Source: Odiellus spinosus (Eukaryota; Arthropoda; Arachnida; Opiliones; Phalangiidae). From it: 64,000 nucleotides of DNA. A model generated the notes under the pieces. That model was given only the letters and a program-made list of their open reading frames with translations, searched no databases and was not told the DNA's origin. The position numbers and the translations under genes are program-made. Where the stretch lies: positions 24,019,434 to 24,083,433 of the forward strand of contig OY987227.1 in the NCBI GenBank assembly GCA_963920705.1, given 5' to 3'. Of the stretch, positions 37,973 through 50,169 are shown piece by piece. The first letter of the stretch is position 1, and the number at the start of each line of letters is the position of its first letter.

Positions 37973-38941
37973 GCCGTCGAACGAAAATGGAGTTTTTGTT
38001 TTAGAACGATATACTATCTCTATCCGTCCTAAATGGGAAAGGATAGGGAAAAAGCGAAGTGAGAGGGAATCGAGTAAAGACCTGGGCTCGCGGACGAGTG
38101 AGGAGATCCCCTTTTTACTCTCAATGAGAATTCTCGTCTGGAATTCAAAATGTACTTTTATTTTTCATCCCTCCTCTCTGAACCTCTATACATATAGTGA
38201 TATAGAGAGAGAGCGCCTTTCGTTTGTCCGTCCGTCCGTCATATATATAGGTAGCTTCGTCTGTCTATCTGTCCGAGAAAGAGCGAAGGAACGAGGGGGT
38301 CAGCGCGCGGATAATATTATTTTAAGGTTCCTGAGTAAACTTAGGCATCGCTCGCACGTAGTTTTGCGGCTCAGAATCGCCGATCAAAAATAATGGGCCA
38401 AAGAGCTCCTACACTACCGCGAGCCAAGAATAGCAATAACATTGAGAAGGAGTTATGTTTAGAATGCTTAACGAAGCGCCTTCTTTTATATCTTCTTTTC
38501 TTTTTTTATTTTTTTAAATAAAAAGTGATCCTTGACGCTGCCTATTCTCGTTTGCCTCGTATAAAAGGTTATTAGGTACGTTTGTATAATACAAATGGTT
38601 TCGTTATTTCCACGCATTTCCCGCAATCCTTTCCGTCTTTTTCGATTACGTTTTAAATCTTATTATTACAAGGTGGCACGCCATTTTTAGCCCCGAATTT
38701 AGTATTTACGCGAGGAGCACTAATGGGATGGTTATTTCGTCTAGGGCCCGGCGGTTGCCCGAGCGTCGAGAATGTTCTTAACGTTCACTTATCTTCTATT
38801 AAAGGTAAAGTGAAGAGAAAATTCAAGTAGTCTCGAGGATAGAGAATTAAAGTGCTCGGAATTTGTATAACTTTCATTAATTGGAAAGATCATGCTGAAT
38901 TAAATTAACTGATTAAATAAAAATTAATATTCATATATCTG

Positions 38942-38987
38942 TTTTATCCGAAAATGGTTTTATCTTAGAGTAATACGTTCGGATAAG
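38942..38987. mobile_element. Possible miniature M copy
   Basis: TTATCCGAAAATGG and TTCGGATAA face each other across about 25 bp. This has family M ends with almost no interior. Confidence 0.4.
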
Positions 38988-39408
38988 AAAATATAAAATT
39001 GATTTTCTTTAAAAATTATTAAAATTTAAACCTAAAAACTATTTTTATTCGAATTTTAAGGAAATTAGAAATATATTTCTTTTATTTCCCACGAATACTA
39101 CGAATGCGAAATTTCTTATCTAATATTAAACGTTTTAATTCAAATAGTAACTTGTTAATAGAGTTAAAGCTCTGCGGATATACCCTATCCATTTAACTTA
39201 TATCCAAATTTAATAATTGCGTTTTTTAGTCACATACAATTAACCCGAAAATAAAATATTAAAAAAATTTGAATAACAGAAAATAATGGTTATTCGATTC
39301 CGAACGGTACTCGGAAAATGTTACGTAAGACTGCTTTGGGTTTAATTACAGGTATTTTAGAAAAACACCATATTTTGGGAGAGTCATAAAACCTTACTAA
39401 TGCTCAAA

Positions 39409-39512
39409 TTGAAAATTTATTATTTTTGCCCCTGGTGGGTTGCTTCGCACGTAACACCAAAGTGCGAATTTTGGAACATTTCTACAGGCGTGCGTTGGAT
39501 TAGTGTGGTTCC
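39409..39512 (+). repeat. Dispersed repeat N, copy N1
   Basis: About 105 bp matching N2 (inverted) closely, including TTATTATTTTTGCCCCTGGT, AACATTTCTACAGGCG and TTGGATTAGTGTGG. No inverted ends found and no coding. Confidence 0.75.
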
Positions 39513-40122
39513 TCCTAGCCCCTAATGGTTAGCTAACTAGGACTTAAAACATTTAAGGTTGTTAATATAGTTACGCAACTGGCCTTTAACTATTTTTCTG
39601 GATATAATTTTGAGATTATCAAAGAATTAATGAAAAAAAGCATATGATTTTCATCTTCACCTTCCTTTTAAAGAGCGAACAACGATTTAAGTTTACTTTA
39701 TCCTTTTCTCCGAGATGAGGGAGATCACGACCATATCTCTCAGGTAGTTATTATTTTTTTAAGAGGAAATACGGGATAAGCATTATGGAAAAATATATTT
39801 ATTTTTATTATAGAAATGAAAATTAGAATGAGGATTTCTAGATGATATTGCGAGTTACAAGATCTTTGATATGCGCTGTACCGAAATTTCCCAAAGGAAT
39901 TATGGAAAGATAGGATTAAAGAACTATATTTCGCTCGAGCAAATATTAGTTTACACATGGATAGAAAAGTAAACAAGCCTTGTGATTTATTAAGGCGTAT
40001 ATATTTTTGAAAAATAAGCTAGTACGTTTAAAGGACAGGGCTAACTGGATTAAAATAGTTTCCTCCTATAAGAATGGCCACATTTTAATACGTAGAAAAC
40101 CGTTTATATTTTATTATAATAA

Positions 40123-40440
40123 CAAGAATGCATTCAGGTTCCATAAGAATAAGGGAGAGCCGCGATTCAATAACCATCCTCCGAAACTTTGTAGCAAAAG
40201 TTCGTCCGCTTCGAATCGATTTTTCAAGTAAATCGCACCTGACATTATATTATTAACCCGCGCCACTAACGACCTTGACATAATATTTTGGGTAATAAAA
40301 ATGGAGCCGACCGAAAAAAAGATCTAAGCGTACAAATGTTGCGAAAATTGCGGACGAACTTTTGTTACAAAGTTTGGCAGGATGGTACCAGAGGCTAAAG
40401 CTATGCTCCCGTATTCTTATGGAACCTGAATGGATTCTTG
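40123..40440 (+). mobile_element. MITE family D, copy D3
   Basis: 318 bp. The flanks ATAATAA and ATCATAA agree in 6 of 7 bases. The A-run near the start of the internal frame is one base longer than in D1 and D2, so the frame is shifted in this copy. Confidence 0.9.
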
Positions 40441-40519
40441 ATCATAACAATAACCTTTATGCATATGCAGTGGTGAGGTCTCAAATATTGCCAATCTTCA
40501 AGATGAGGCTCAATTACAT

Positions 40520-40987
40520 TAATAGCTGCGTTCATATTAGGCCTTGGAATCGATTTAAAACGTTTCAAAACTTTTTCCCTTTAGTCGTGTCAACAGGAAA
40601 CCGTCTTTTCTCGTATCGATTAGATTCGATTTCTTGAAACCGCTTCGGGAACCAGTTTCATACCGATTCGGTTTCACCAACCGATAGATGAAGCTACAAT
40701 AAATCGATTTATGAAAGTAGAACACGTGATGCTTAAAACGACTCCTGGCGATTTGAATATCAGTTTGATTTTAACGTTTCAAATCGGAAGACACTTCTTC
40801 ATAAATCGATTTATTGTAGCTTCATCTATCGGATGTTGAAATCGATTCGGGTATGAAACTGGTTCCCGAAGCAGTTTCGAGAAATCGAATCAAATCGATT
40901 TGATAAAAGACGGTTTCATGTTCACACGACTAAAACGAAACGTTTTGAAATTGATTCCAAGGCCTAGTAGGAACGTGGCTATAGAAA
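40520..40987. mobile_element. Foldback element K1
   Basis: A large imperfect palindrome of about 468 bp. The arms include AGCTGCGTTC, TAGGCCTTGGAATCGATT, TTTAGTCGTGT, TTCGGGAACCAGTTTCATAC and GATGAAGCTACAATAAATCG, each with its inverted partner in the right half. I could not fix target duplications. Confidence 0.75.
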
Positions 40988-41889
40988 ACGAAACCCAAAA
41001 CGAAAAAGTCAAAGGACAAAGCCCGATCCCGTATTTTACAGCCCAAATTACTCTAGTTTTCGGTAAGCAAAGCCCGTAATCAGATACGTAATTAATCAAG
41101 GAATTGGTGTACAGATTTTACGGAAGTACCTCCCTTCCACGGAAGGGAACGAACACCCAATCATAATCAATTAGTTTTTGATAAATTTTTCTGTGAACAG
41201 TTTTTTAGTTTTTAAAACATTTTAAATTAATTTTTGAAAATCATTTTTAAATCGAGTTAACATTTATCTTGATATAATACATTGATAATTTTTAGTTTAC
41301 ATATTGCCATAACGGTTGTAATTAAATCACCGTCTTTTGACAGACTGCCTTTTATTAATCTTTTTCCTATTGTACGCCTTCAGAGAATAAATTGTCTTAA
41401 ACAATCGCGCGGAAAACTTGACCATCTGAATAAATTAATTTTCTTCCCACACGCGAACTAAAAGAGCTAATTAAAGAGGAAATGTCAGCAAAAAAACTTT
41501 TACACAACGGTGAATTTAATAAGTGCTTGGAATTTAACCAGACGTCTGGTTTCTTTGTTTTTTTCTGGGGGAATTGGAGCGTAGTGCCAAATAACTTTGT
41601 CTAAAGTTGATTATTCAACGCAATATTTAAAAAAAATCTACATAATTTACAATGACGAAAGATCAAAAAAAAACAAATATCTTTCTCGAGATTTCTAAAT
41701 AAAAACCAATGAAGTTTGAGTAGCATTTTCGGAAAGATGGTTTAAAAAAATAGATATAATTGGATTTAGATTTGTTATATCGGCGTTTTCGTAATTTTTG
41801 AACTACCACCTAATTTTTCGAATGTCTGTACATCATAATTTTACGTATCAAGAGACTATGACGTAATCAACGACAGGTTTCGAATGAAA

Positions 41890-41945
41890 AACAGCTTTCT
41901 GGTTTAAGTACTTTCACGAAATATTACGCGCGATAAAAATAGTGA
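41890..41945 (-). repeat. Dispersed repeat R, copy R3
   Basis: Read on the minus strand: TATCGCGCGTAATATTTCGT then GAAAGTACTTAAACCAGAAA. Confidence 0.4.
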
Positions 41946-42250
41946 AAATTTTGCCATAATGCGCTCTAGACTTTTACTATTGTCACAAGTAAATCATCCT
42001 TAAAGATTACAAGACGACATACTGCGGGTGACAATGAAGTTAGCCGGATTTTCTAAGACCATGGGTTCACCCTAAGTATTCCGCGGCCAGGCCATGTATA
42101 TTCCTTCTATGAGTAAATTAGACTGAAAATCGCGACGGTGGGAGAGACCCACTTCTTCGTTTCGCGAGAGAGAGGGGAGAGTTGTTTTCCGTCGATTTTC
42201 CAGCCCAGTAAAAGTCCAGAAAGTTTAGCGCAATATTAGCACCGCCTACT

Positions 42251-42691
42251 TAAGCCTCGTTCACACTTGAAGGCAAAATCGGTTCCAAAACCAGTTCGAA
42301 GCGTTTTCCGTTTTCCCTGGTTCACACGCTGACAAGACGGTTCGCGGCCGTTCGCCCCGGTTCGACCTAAGCCAAGGCTTAGCGTCGTTTTAAAACGTGC
42401 CCAGAATTTAAAATTTTTAAATAGTTATCTCAAACTAATTAGTAAATCGTGTTTGTAACTCGGTGGTTAATAATTTTTGACAGAAAGTATAATTTTAATC
42501 GCGTTATTTTAAGATTTATCAGCGAATTTGTCTCCCCGCCTCGTTATTTTCAAAGCGGATGGAACCGAAGCGACTTGGCCAAGCTGCTTCCCGAACCAAC
42601 ACGAACTGATTTCTCACGTTGGTTTGATAACCAGTTATAGAAATCGAACCGCAACGAAGCGCATTTAGGCCTATGTAACAACGAGGCTTTA
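42251..42691. mobile_element. Foldback element K2
   Basis: Ends TAAGCCTCGTTCACAC at left and AACGAGGCTTTA at right are inverted. The interior has AAACCAGTTCGAAGCG and CGAACCGCAACGAAGCG, words also met in K1 (AACCAGTTTC). No target duplication is evident. Confidence 0.6.
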
Positions 42692-42725
42692 GTTCCAATT
42701 TGAATTAAGTATCTTGAGCGTTTTA

Positions 42726-42756
42726 GAGTTTTTGGGTTTTTGGGTTTTTGGGTTTT
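42726..42756. repeat. Short TTTTGGG repeat
   Basis: About four tandem units of GTTTTTGG spacing (GGGTTTTT), just right of K2. Confidence 0.8.
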
Positions 42757-43629
42757 TTCCTCTCTTCTCGGGCGAAAGCTCTGACGACAAAACTTTCAGA
42801 ACCACGTAAAAATCATAATATGCCTTGTTGTAAACTTGAAGCGTGATTTACCTGAGCTACTGTATATCTCACTTATTAACAAATCACTGTAGATTTCGTG
42901 ATTACACGCGAAGCCGCAGATGAATATACCGAAAGACATAAATACGGGCGAGTAAATTAGGTTCGGGGTATCTTGGTAGGTCCCGTTTTGGGAAAAAGCC
43001 AAAATTACGATTATTCTGTACTTCGTATAAGAAAGCTGTTACATTATGAATGACTCTCTGTACGCGACTAAGATGGAAACTTTTCCTAGAGTCTTTTCAT
43101 TCTTCACGTCAAGATTAGAAAGAAAAAAAAAAGGTTTTCGATGTTATTTGTTTCCTTTATACATTCATAATGACGCCCTTCTTTCGTCCATTTTCAAAAG
43201 ATTTCGGTAAAGAAAGCCCCCCGTTTTTAATTTTTTGACAGCCTGGACCTTTTACGCTTTGCGGGTTTCTCGCGAGGAACAGAGTGTCAAATACTGGAAC
43301 CCGTTTTCGAATAAATGAACGAAGGGATTTTCAAAAGAAAAATGGAATTTCTAACTCTTATCGTTTAATTGCGAGTGCCGGGATTCGGTAGCGAAAAGAG
43401 AAATGAAAAGATAAATTATTACTCAAGTTTGGTTTTGAAAAAAGAAAAAAAAAATTACTGTCAAGAAATTTCGTTTCAGAAATTTTGGTTTGTCAAAGGA
43501 AAAGAAAAAAAAATTCTTAATTATAAAGTTATTCCTTCAGGCGATTCAAAGTAAAAACTTAAATTTTTGATAAGTCTAAAGAGTACAAGTCGGAAATTTA
43601 GTCTTTAGAATACAAAAATCGATTATTAA

Positions 43630-43760
43630 AGGGAGAATGAAACCTAACAATTTATTTTTCATCAATTCCTTTACGTTTAAATAGTCCTAATCCACCAATT
43701 AAAAAATTTACAAACAAATATTAATAAATATAGATACAATTTTGAAAACCCTGGAAATAT
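43630..43760. mobile_element. Family F fragment F5 (left half)
   Basis: AGGGAGAATGAAACCTAAC beside TTAA (43626-43629), then AATAGTCCTAATCCACC. Similarity stops near the point where the core would begin. Confidence 0.72.
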
Positions 43761-44610
43761 TAGCTACGTACGATATTTCGAAGATAGATGGATTAACCGA
43801 CCTAATATCATATAATTTGAATGATGAACTATAATTTCGAAGCCTGTTAACTCATCTTCGTCATAGTGTTTTCAGAAATAGACTATAAATGGCTTCCGTA
43901 GTTTATTAAAGAAATTAATCTACTTGGAACAAGAACGCCCCCATCGTGTATCAATATATAATACATCGCGTATACGCGTTTATAGGATCAACGGAATGAT
44001 TACCCTCGCCTTCGAAATGAATCGACGATCGAGAGCGGCTATTTGTTAGTCGAGTGTTAGAGATCTTATAGAAGAGAACGACGCAGCCTGGAGAAGTTCA
44101 CCGCCTATAGCGTAACGGCTCCCGACTGAAACCATCCCTCCATTCCCCTTAACTCTTTGACTAATGACCTAAGCGCGGGGATATAATTAGTTCGGCGGCC
44201 ACTTTTCGAGGGACGTTATAATACCATTCGGGAATCTCTTGGAGCCCCCCCATTTCGACTCGGGCACTCCGTTTCTATACTCTCTCGACCTCAACAATAT
44301 ACTGGTTTTCATCGCGTCCTACTGGAGTTGACAACGACTACTTTTTTTTAATATTAAAATTATCGTCGCGTATCAATCCACCTCAGTCTTCCCCTCATTG
44401 TCAACTTATTAAGAATATATTTATAGAGAGAAAGGTTTACGCAGTTGAAGTTAATAATAAAAGTGTTTTAATTGGTTCGGAGTTTATTGTTAAAAGTTTT
44501 TAGAAAGACTATTATAGGGTTACCCGAGAAAATTTCAGTCGCGGTAAAAATTTTAAGATTTGAAATTTATATCGCGCAACTTTTTTATCTTCGTTACACG
44601 CAGTTGTTAA

Positions 44611-45045
44611 AGGGAGGATGCAACCTAACAACAAGTGATTTTTTTATCGATTCCTTATTGTTTAAATAGGCCTAATCCACTACTGAAAATATTTACAAAC
44701 AAATATTAAACTAGAAATAAATTTAAAACTTACTCTGAAAATAGGCTTAGCGGGATTCATGGAGGTCCTGTTTTCCTCGCGTGTAAGGTCTAGCGACCAA
44801 TCGCGCGCCACGTAATTCTCGTGGAGATCTCGCGTGAACGACGGGCGTTTGCTCATTGGTCGCTAGACCTTACACGGACGCGATTCAGGATCTCCATGTA
44901 TCCCCCTAAGCCTATTTTCAGGGTAAGTTTTAAATTTATTTCTAGTTTAATATTTGTATTGTAAACTTTTTATCGGTGGATTAGGCCTATTTAAACGATA
45001 AGGAATCGATAAAAAAATCACTTGTAATTAGGATGCATTCTCCCT
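44611..45045. mobile_element. TTAA foldback element F6
   Basis: Complete, 435 bp, AGGGAGGATGCAACC...TGCATTCTCCCT, TTAA on both sides (44607-44610, 45046-45049). The core has AAGGTCTAGCGACCAATCG mirrored by GGTCGCTAGACCTTACACG, so the single strand could fold into one long hairpin. Confidence 0.92.
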
Positions 45046-45049
45046 TTAA

Positions 45050-46229
45050 AAGTTGATATTTTTAAAATATTACGTGGTCATAAAGGACGGGTTGACTTAA
45101 ATTTAAAGGTTTATGGTTTATGGACTCGAATGGAACGTCAAATATTGCAATAAAAGCTGAATGGAAATCATCTATTAGTAGACTTTTAGACAATTTAAAA
45201 AGTTAAACTTTGATCTCTATATCTTTTAACAATTTGTTCAATTTTAGTCCCGAAAAGTGCTCATTATTTACCTCGTAAATTATACCAGGATAATTAATTT
45301 ACGTAGGTTAAATTTCTAGCCTGTAGTAATACTGTACGAACCATCAAATTCCTAAACGGTCGAGTGTCCGACCACTATAGTGTTGGCCCTTATATAATTG
45401 CTATGGAAAAGCAATTTAATAATAGAACTAGCGAATTAAACATATTCAAGGACTACTAATTACGTAATAAACCTTAATCCAGAGCGTCGGTCTTCGTTTA
45501 TGTCAACTAATTTAATTAAATATTCCAATTTTTTTTCCTGTTCTAAGAGCTCGAAGAAATCATTCATCACTGAAAACCTTGAACTCATTGAATAACGAGT
45601 AAACGCGGAGCTCTCGACTTCATCCGATTTTATTACCTGAACGTAATGACGCTTGAAAACAGAGACCTTTTTTTCTTTATATAAAATAAAAGGAGGAAGG
45701 TGCATCTTAAGCGAGGCTGCATCAGTTGCATTGAAAGGACTTAAGAAGCTAATTCGATAGGACGCGTGTGGAGCTCGCCCGTCCGACCGTGTGGTCGACG
45801 CCGTCTATTGGCCGGTAATCTAAATAAAGACCTCCTTGCCATCCCTCGCCCCCAACACAACCCCTTTCGCCCGTCGTAATGATGGCGAATTTATCCCACG
45901 AAAATATCGTTTTTAAAATAATTGGCCATCCTCGGTGATGGGCCAACGAAGAGAGGAGGGTCCAACGGTAAATGGTTTTCGAGAGGAGGAAGATTTTGTG
46001 GCCTGGCTCAATACATGGACGAAATATACTCGTTAAGTGCTTCAGAATAAATCCTTAACCTTTATAGCATACATAATTCATAGTAAACGCAACTGTGAGT
46101 TATATCCATAATCGTTTTAAACATAAGCGTACAATTATCATCAAAACTACACAATGGTTTCGTGGTAATTCACAGCGAATTATAAAATTTACGAAATGGA
46201 CTCCATAAGCCTAACTCCGTTGTTTAATG
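45050..46229. other. No gene seen
   Basis: An 81-codon minus-strand frame (45460-45705) is on the Dscam strand but matches no Dscam exon and has no clear flanking splice sites. Otherwise single-copy. Confidence 0.45.
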
Positions 46230-46368
46230 CATAGCGCGTTTTTCATTAACGTTTGTTAAAACCTTGCACGTGCCCCTAACGAAAAATTTACTGTAGCGTT
46301 ATTGTGGAAACTATGCTTTACTCGTTTCCAACACGTAATTTGTTAATTTACTTTCCACTAGAGCACGT

Positions 46369-46576
46369 AAAGCTTAGTTTCCACTAGCGTGCGTAATGGT
46401 GCGTAAAGGCGGATGCACACAGACCAGTTTTCGCGGGTTTCACGCTCGTGCGCGAGAAACGCGTGAGAGTGAAACAGGTCTGTGTGGATACGCCTTATCC
46501 GTTACGCGCGTAAAAATCACGTGCCAGAGTTGAGTTTCAGCGCGTGTAACGAAAAAACCTAGTGGAAACTATGCTT
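46369..46576. mobile_element. Foldback element J with a nested hairpin
   Basis: Outer inverted ends: AAGCTTAGTTTCCACTAG at left, CTAGTGGAAACTATGCTT at right. Inner parts share CGCGTAA and GTGCGTAA words. A second right-hand end (GTGGAAACTATGCTT, 46303-46317) lies just to the left, so another decayed copy abuts it (about 46230-46320). Confidence 0.68.
46406..46496. mobile_element. Small hairpin element within J
   Basis: 91 bp: AAGGCGGATGCACACAGACC mirrored by GGTCTGTGTGGATACGCCTT, with a GTTTCACGCTCGTGCGCGAG loop region that is itself mirrored by GCGTGAGAGTGAAAC. It interrupts J, so it is probably a separate, younger insertion. Confidence 0.6.
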
Positions 46577-49332
46577 AAAAACTTTACACAAGGAATCAGG
46601 AAAAAACAATTGCGTTGTGAAATTTTCTCCTAATAATCTTCCTAGAAAGGCTAATTCTCATTTATTTTCGCCTGGCGAATAAAAATTGAGTTTCAAAAAG
46701 AATCATAAGGTCTCGCATGTTTCTACGCTAATCGTTTTTTCGTAATTAATCAGGTTGCGTCTGCACATTGTAAGAAAATGTCCTCATTCAATCGGACAGG
46801 GAGTTAAATCTTAGCAAACTTATAAGAGATAGCAAGTAGGGAAACTTATTTCATTCTAAAGCTAACTATTGTCTTAGTCGAAACTCAGGTAATATTGGCG
46901 GCATAGTCTAATTCGTCCATGACCGAACGTCTTCTTGTTAAGCCCAAAGACCCCCCCGAACATTTTGAGCGGTCGGATAAAAGAATAAGAATTAGGGTAG
47001 GGGAGAATTGGGTGGGGTTTAGGAGGGGATAAAACACTCCTTATTTTCGCCTTCTCGTCATTAATCAACATTGGAAGACAGTGATTAATTTCGGCGCGGA
47101 ACCGTTAAGGCGACCGTTTCTTCCTAGCTCATAGGCTAATTTTTCCATTTTTTTTTCTCCTTCACTCTTGGATGAAGAAGAGCACTAGCCATATTCTAGT
47201 CCTAACGTCGCAGTCTTAACGTTATTCTACAAGGAAAGGCTAGTTTTTGACGCGTATATAGAGCCGCGTAAGAGATAAATTTTACAAAAACTGCGTGAGA
47301 AGTTTTGGCGGTTTTCGTTATTTATCACAAGGGTGTATGATATTGAAAATCATGGCACCACCCGGCCGGGCGCATCGTGCGTGACTAAGTACTTGTCAAT
47401 TAAATGGCGCTTTTGTTTTTCGTTTAATTTTGCTTATTTGCCATCGGAGAAAGGCATAAATCTCTCTTTCTTAGGTACAATTCGATATGATTTTTTTTTT
47501 TTTTTTTCGTAAAAATGTTTGAGTATTTTTAAATTACTTTCCAATTTAGGAATGACAAGCGCAAAAAACTAAATCTATTACTTAAAGTTATGCAACCTGG
47601 AATCAATGAAAACTAAAGTTATAGCAAAAGTAATTAAAGGGAAGCTATACGAGCTAAAAATGGAACAGCTTTAATTGTCTGAACCTGCACACTTAGGCAA
47701 AACCGCGGTCTTAACCAGGAAACCACATGTTTATTTTGCCACTCCCGTCAGCAACAACAATTCAAGAGAGCCAATAAGATATTTTTAAAGTTTCGTTACG
47801 CGTTAAGGGGTGGAGCTCTTTCTGGGGCTATGAGTCGAAATAAAGTAAAGGAAATAAGTCAAAAACACCTTCCTAGTTTGATTTTTAACTCATATGACGC
47901 TAAGTAGCAAAACTTTAACTGGGGTAAGAAAGACCGATTCGAGTTACTCTAGCAGCTGCAGTCAGCTAAAACATTGAAATTCCGAAGAAGGGAAGGAATT
48001 TAATAAGTTTCATCGCTCCCTACCCGACTCAAAATCTCTAGGACGAGTTCAAATCACTGAAGCGTAACAGGGGTGGTAGGTATTTTTTTAGTTTCGCGCC
48101 AGATCGACTTTGTTATCTAGGAGGTAAAATTTTCAGTTCAGTTTGCTAATATCGATCGGCAGGATAGGATACTGGGCGTTAATTACTTTTATGTAATAAC
48201 CTATGGTTCTAGGTATTCAAGGGATAGTACTACGATATGATCAAAACTTAAATTAGGGCTAAAACACTTACTGCACAGTTACATTACAGGAATAATAAAA
48301 TATTCACCACTGAAATATTAGCTATACTTTCCCTCGAAAAGAATAGATTCGATCTATTGAAATTTATGATAATGCCATATATTATCTGCTACTACCCCTT
48401 TAATTAAGTATAATTATTTTCAACATGTACCTCGATTGAAGGATAATTCAATCTTCCGTTGCGCATAAGAACATAATTTTCACCGAGTCATTATCATTAT
48501 TACATCAGCTTAAATTTTATTACGCCGGCGGAACCGTTTGTTTATTCCAAAAGATTTTTGCGGATTAATTCTGTCGCGCAAGAAACTTTCAGCGATAATA
48601 TTCCCCGTAATGTTAAATAATTAACGCGAAACTTAATTGTTCCTTACCAATCAAATTTATACTCGTACGTGTTACGGACTAACAAATAAATTATTCGAGA
48701 CTTTTCTACGGACGGATACGGGAGGAAAGAATGCGATTAATTTTAAGAATTCTAAATAGAATCGCTTAGCGAGATTATTTTCGGTTCGCGTCTCATACTG
48801 AAAATTGGTTTGGTTTTCATTTTAAGGAGTGTGTTAAGAGAAGGCGGGCCACGTAGTCTATTTATACGCTTAAATGAAGAGAGAGTGTGTCGGGTGTAAA
48901 ACGAAGGGGGTTTCACGCGCGCTCGGAATGAATGAAGAGGCTAGAAGAGCAGTGGCTTCACGCGATCGATTTGGAGCCGTTAAAACTTTCTCTTTCGCTC
49001 ATTTGTAAGTCGCTGAAGTCCGCTCCTTTCCCTACAATCATTTGTCTCGTAAGTGGACATTCACCCGCGCGTGACCCCATTTGTAAACACGTGTTTTACG
49101 GCCTTAAAACATATAGAGGCTCGTTCTTCAATCACCCAAGCTGGATCCAAAATAATAGCTTTCGATTTTACACCGACTCTCAATCCCCGGGCAACCGAAA
49201 GAAAAAAACAATCTAAGCGGCAACACCGATTCAAATTATCGGAATTTTAAAAAAGGCAAATTGTTTTTCGCGGCCCAAATGGGGATATTAATGGGTTAAG
49301 GGAAAAAAAAAAAGAATGGTTACGTGACTCAC
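46577..49332. other. Presumed Dscam intron 2, few elements
   Basis: Immediately downstream of the Ig1 exon donor. I searched by eye for the Ig2 start (an IRGN-like motif and a Cys followed by PSF) on the minus strand and found none. A lone P1-type end lies near 47640. Confidence 0.45.
48223..48412. repeat. Weak foldback with AAGGGATAGTA ends
   Basis: AAGGGATAGTACTACGATAT at left and TACTACCCCTTTAATT at right are roughly inverted across an AT-rich interior. Single ends of similar type lie at about 15710 and 53075. Confidence 0.35.
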
Positions 49333-49653
49333 CAGCCCGGACGTGAACTTCTCGGCTGGCCAATACTCCCACGACGTTAGAGGCGGTGCAACGATAAACG
49401 GTGGCGTGGATGTCTGGCCGGTACTCGTCGCTACGGAAGGGCGGAAAAACGAGAGAGCCATCGGCCCGGACGTGGCGCAATCCTACTTTTTCGGCCACCG
49501 CCATTCCGTCCCTCTTGACCCACGATATTTTGGGTGGTGGGCGTCCATCGGCGGCGCATCTAACCACCGTTCCTTGCGTATTGTAAAATTCCACCGTATA
49601 CGGAGGCTCTTCCGTCAATACGGGCGCTCTCCAGTCGTTGAATGAAAATACAC
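49333..49653 (-). CDS. Dscam: Dscam-like receptor, exon 2 (first Ig domain)
   Basis: This 321-nt exon (phase 1 to phase 1) is bounded by a TTTCGTTTCAG acceptor and a GTGAGT donor. Joined to exon 1 it gives residues 21-127 of a receptor. An I-set Ig domain is plain: first Cys at about 53 (VVRCAADG), core Trp at about 65 (KISWVKRDG), and second Cys at about 109 (VYRCTASN). The stretches GLRHVRADGSLVFPPFR, EYRPDIHATVYRC and SREVHVRA closely follow the Ig1 domain of arthropod Dscam, an adhesion and immune receptor of neurons and haemocytes. The conserved PPFR and Y-R-C blocks separate Dscam from generic Ig proteins. The next exon (start of Ig2) is not recognisable to the left. Paralogues such as Dscam2-4 cannot be excluded, since many arthropods have several copies. 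Confidence 0.9.
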
Positions 49654-49823
49654 CTGAAACGAAATGTTAACAATCGTAAGTATTCTGTTACAATGCGTGT
49701 TTTGTCATGATTATAACGCGAACTTGTACGTGAAGCTACTTGAGCTATTTAAAAGCTAGTTTCACGTATCCGTAAAAGTCCTGTAGAAATGAGTATAGAG
49801 CCAAGATAACAGTGACAAGAAAG

Positions 49824-49930
49824 ACCCACACTAATCCAACGTGCGCCTGTAGAAATGTTCCAACCTTCGCACTTCGGTGTAACGAGCGAAGCAAACCCAC
49901 CAGGGGCAAAAATAATAAATTTCCAATTTG
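49824..49930 (-). repeat. Dispersed repeat N, copy N2
   Basis: Inverted copy of N1 about 170 bp upstream of the Ig1 exon on the gene strand. Near 15118 the words CGCCTGTAGAAATGTT recur alone. Confidence 0.75.
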
Positions 49931-49988
49931 CGCGTAACTGGTTGGGTTTTAAGTGGGGATTGAGTTGAGCGAGCGGGTATAAGGTTTA

Positions 49989-50169
49989 TCCGGAGATAAA
50001 CGTTTATAGTTTAATCTAATAAAATGTCACTTGGATTAAAAAGTATAACATTGGATTAGAAAATACACATTCTTAGAATTCGAGTAAAATAAAATAAATA
50101 TATTTTAAATTTACTTAAAATTAAAAAAATTTGGGTTTTATTTATTTTTCCTTGAATACCTCGGATAAT
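49989..50169. mobile_element. MITE family M, copy M2, in Dscam intron 1
   Basis: TTATCCGGAGATAAACG at left and CCTCGGATAA at right. The interior GAATTCGAGTAAAATAAA matches M1. It begins 0.34 kb upstream of the Ig1 exon. Confidence 0.62.

Larger units (their letters stand above)
37746..39408. other. No gene seen
   Basis: A poly(C) run, a GTCCGTCCGTCC stretch near 38227 and the small M-like hairpin. The 89-codon plus-strand frame at 38124 has no recognisable domain. Confidence 0.5.
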
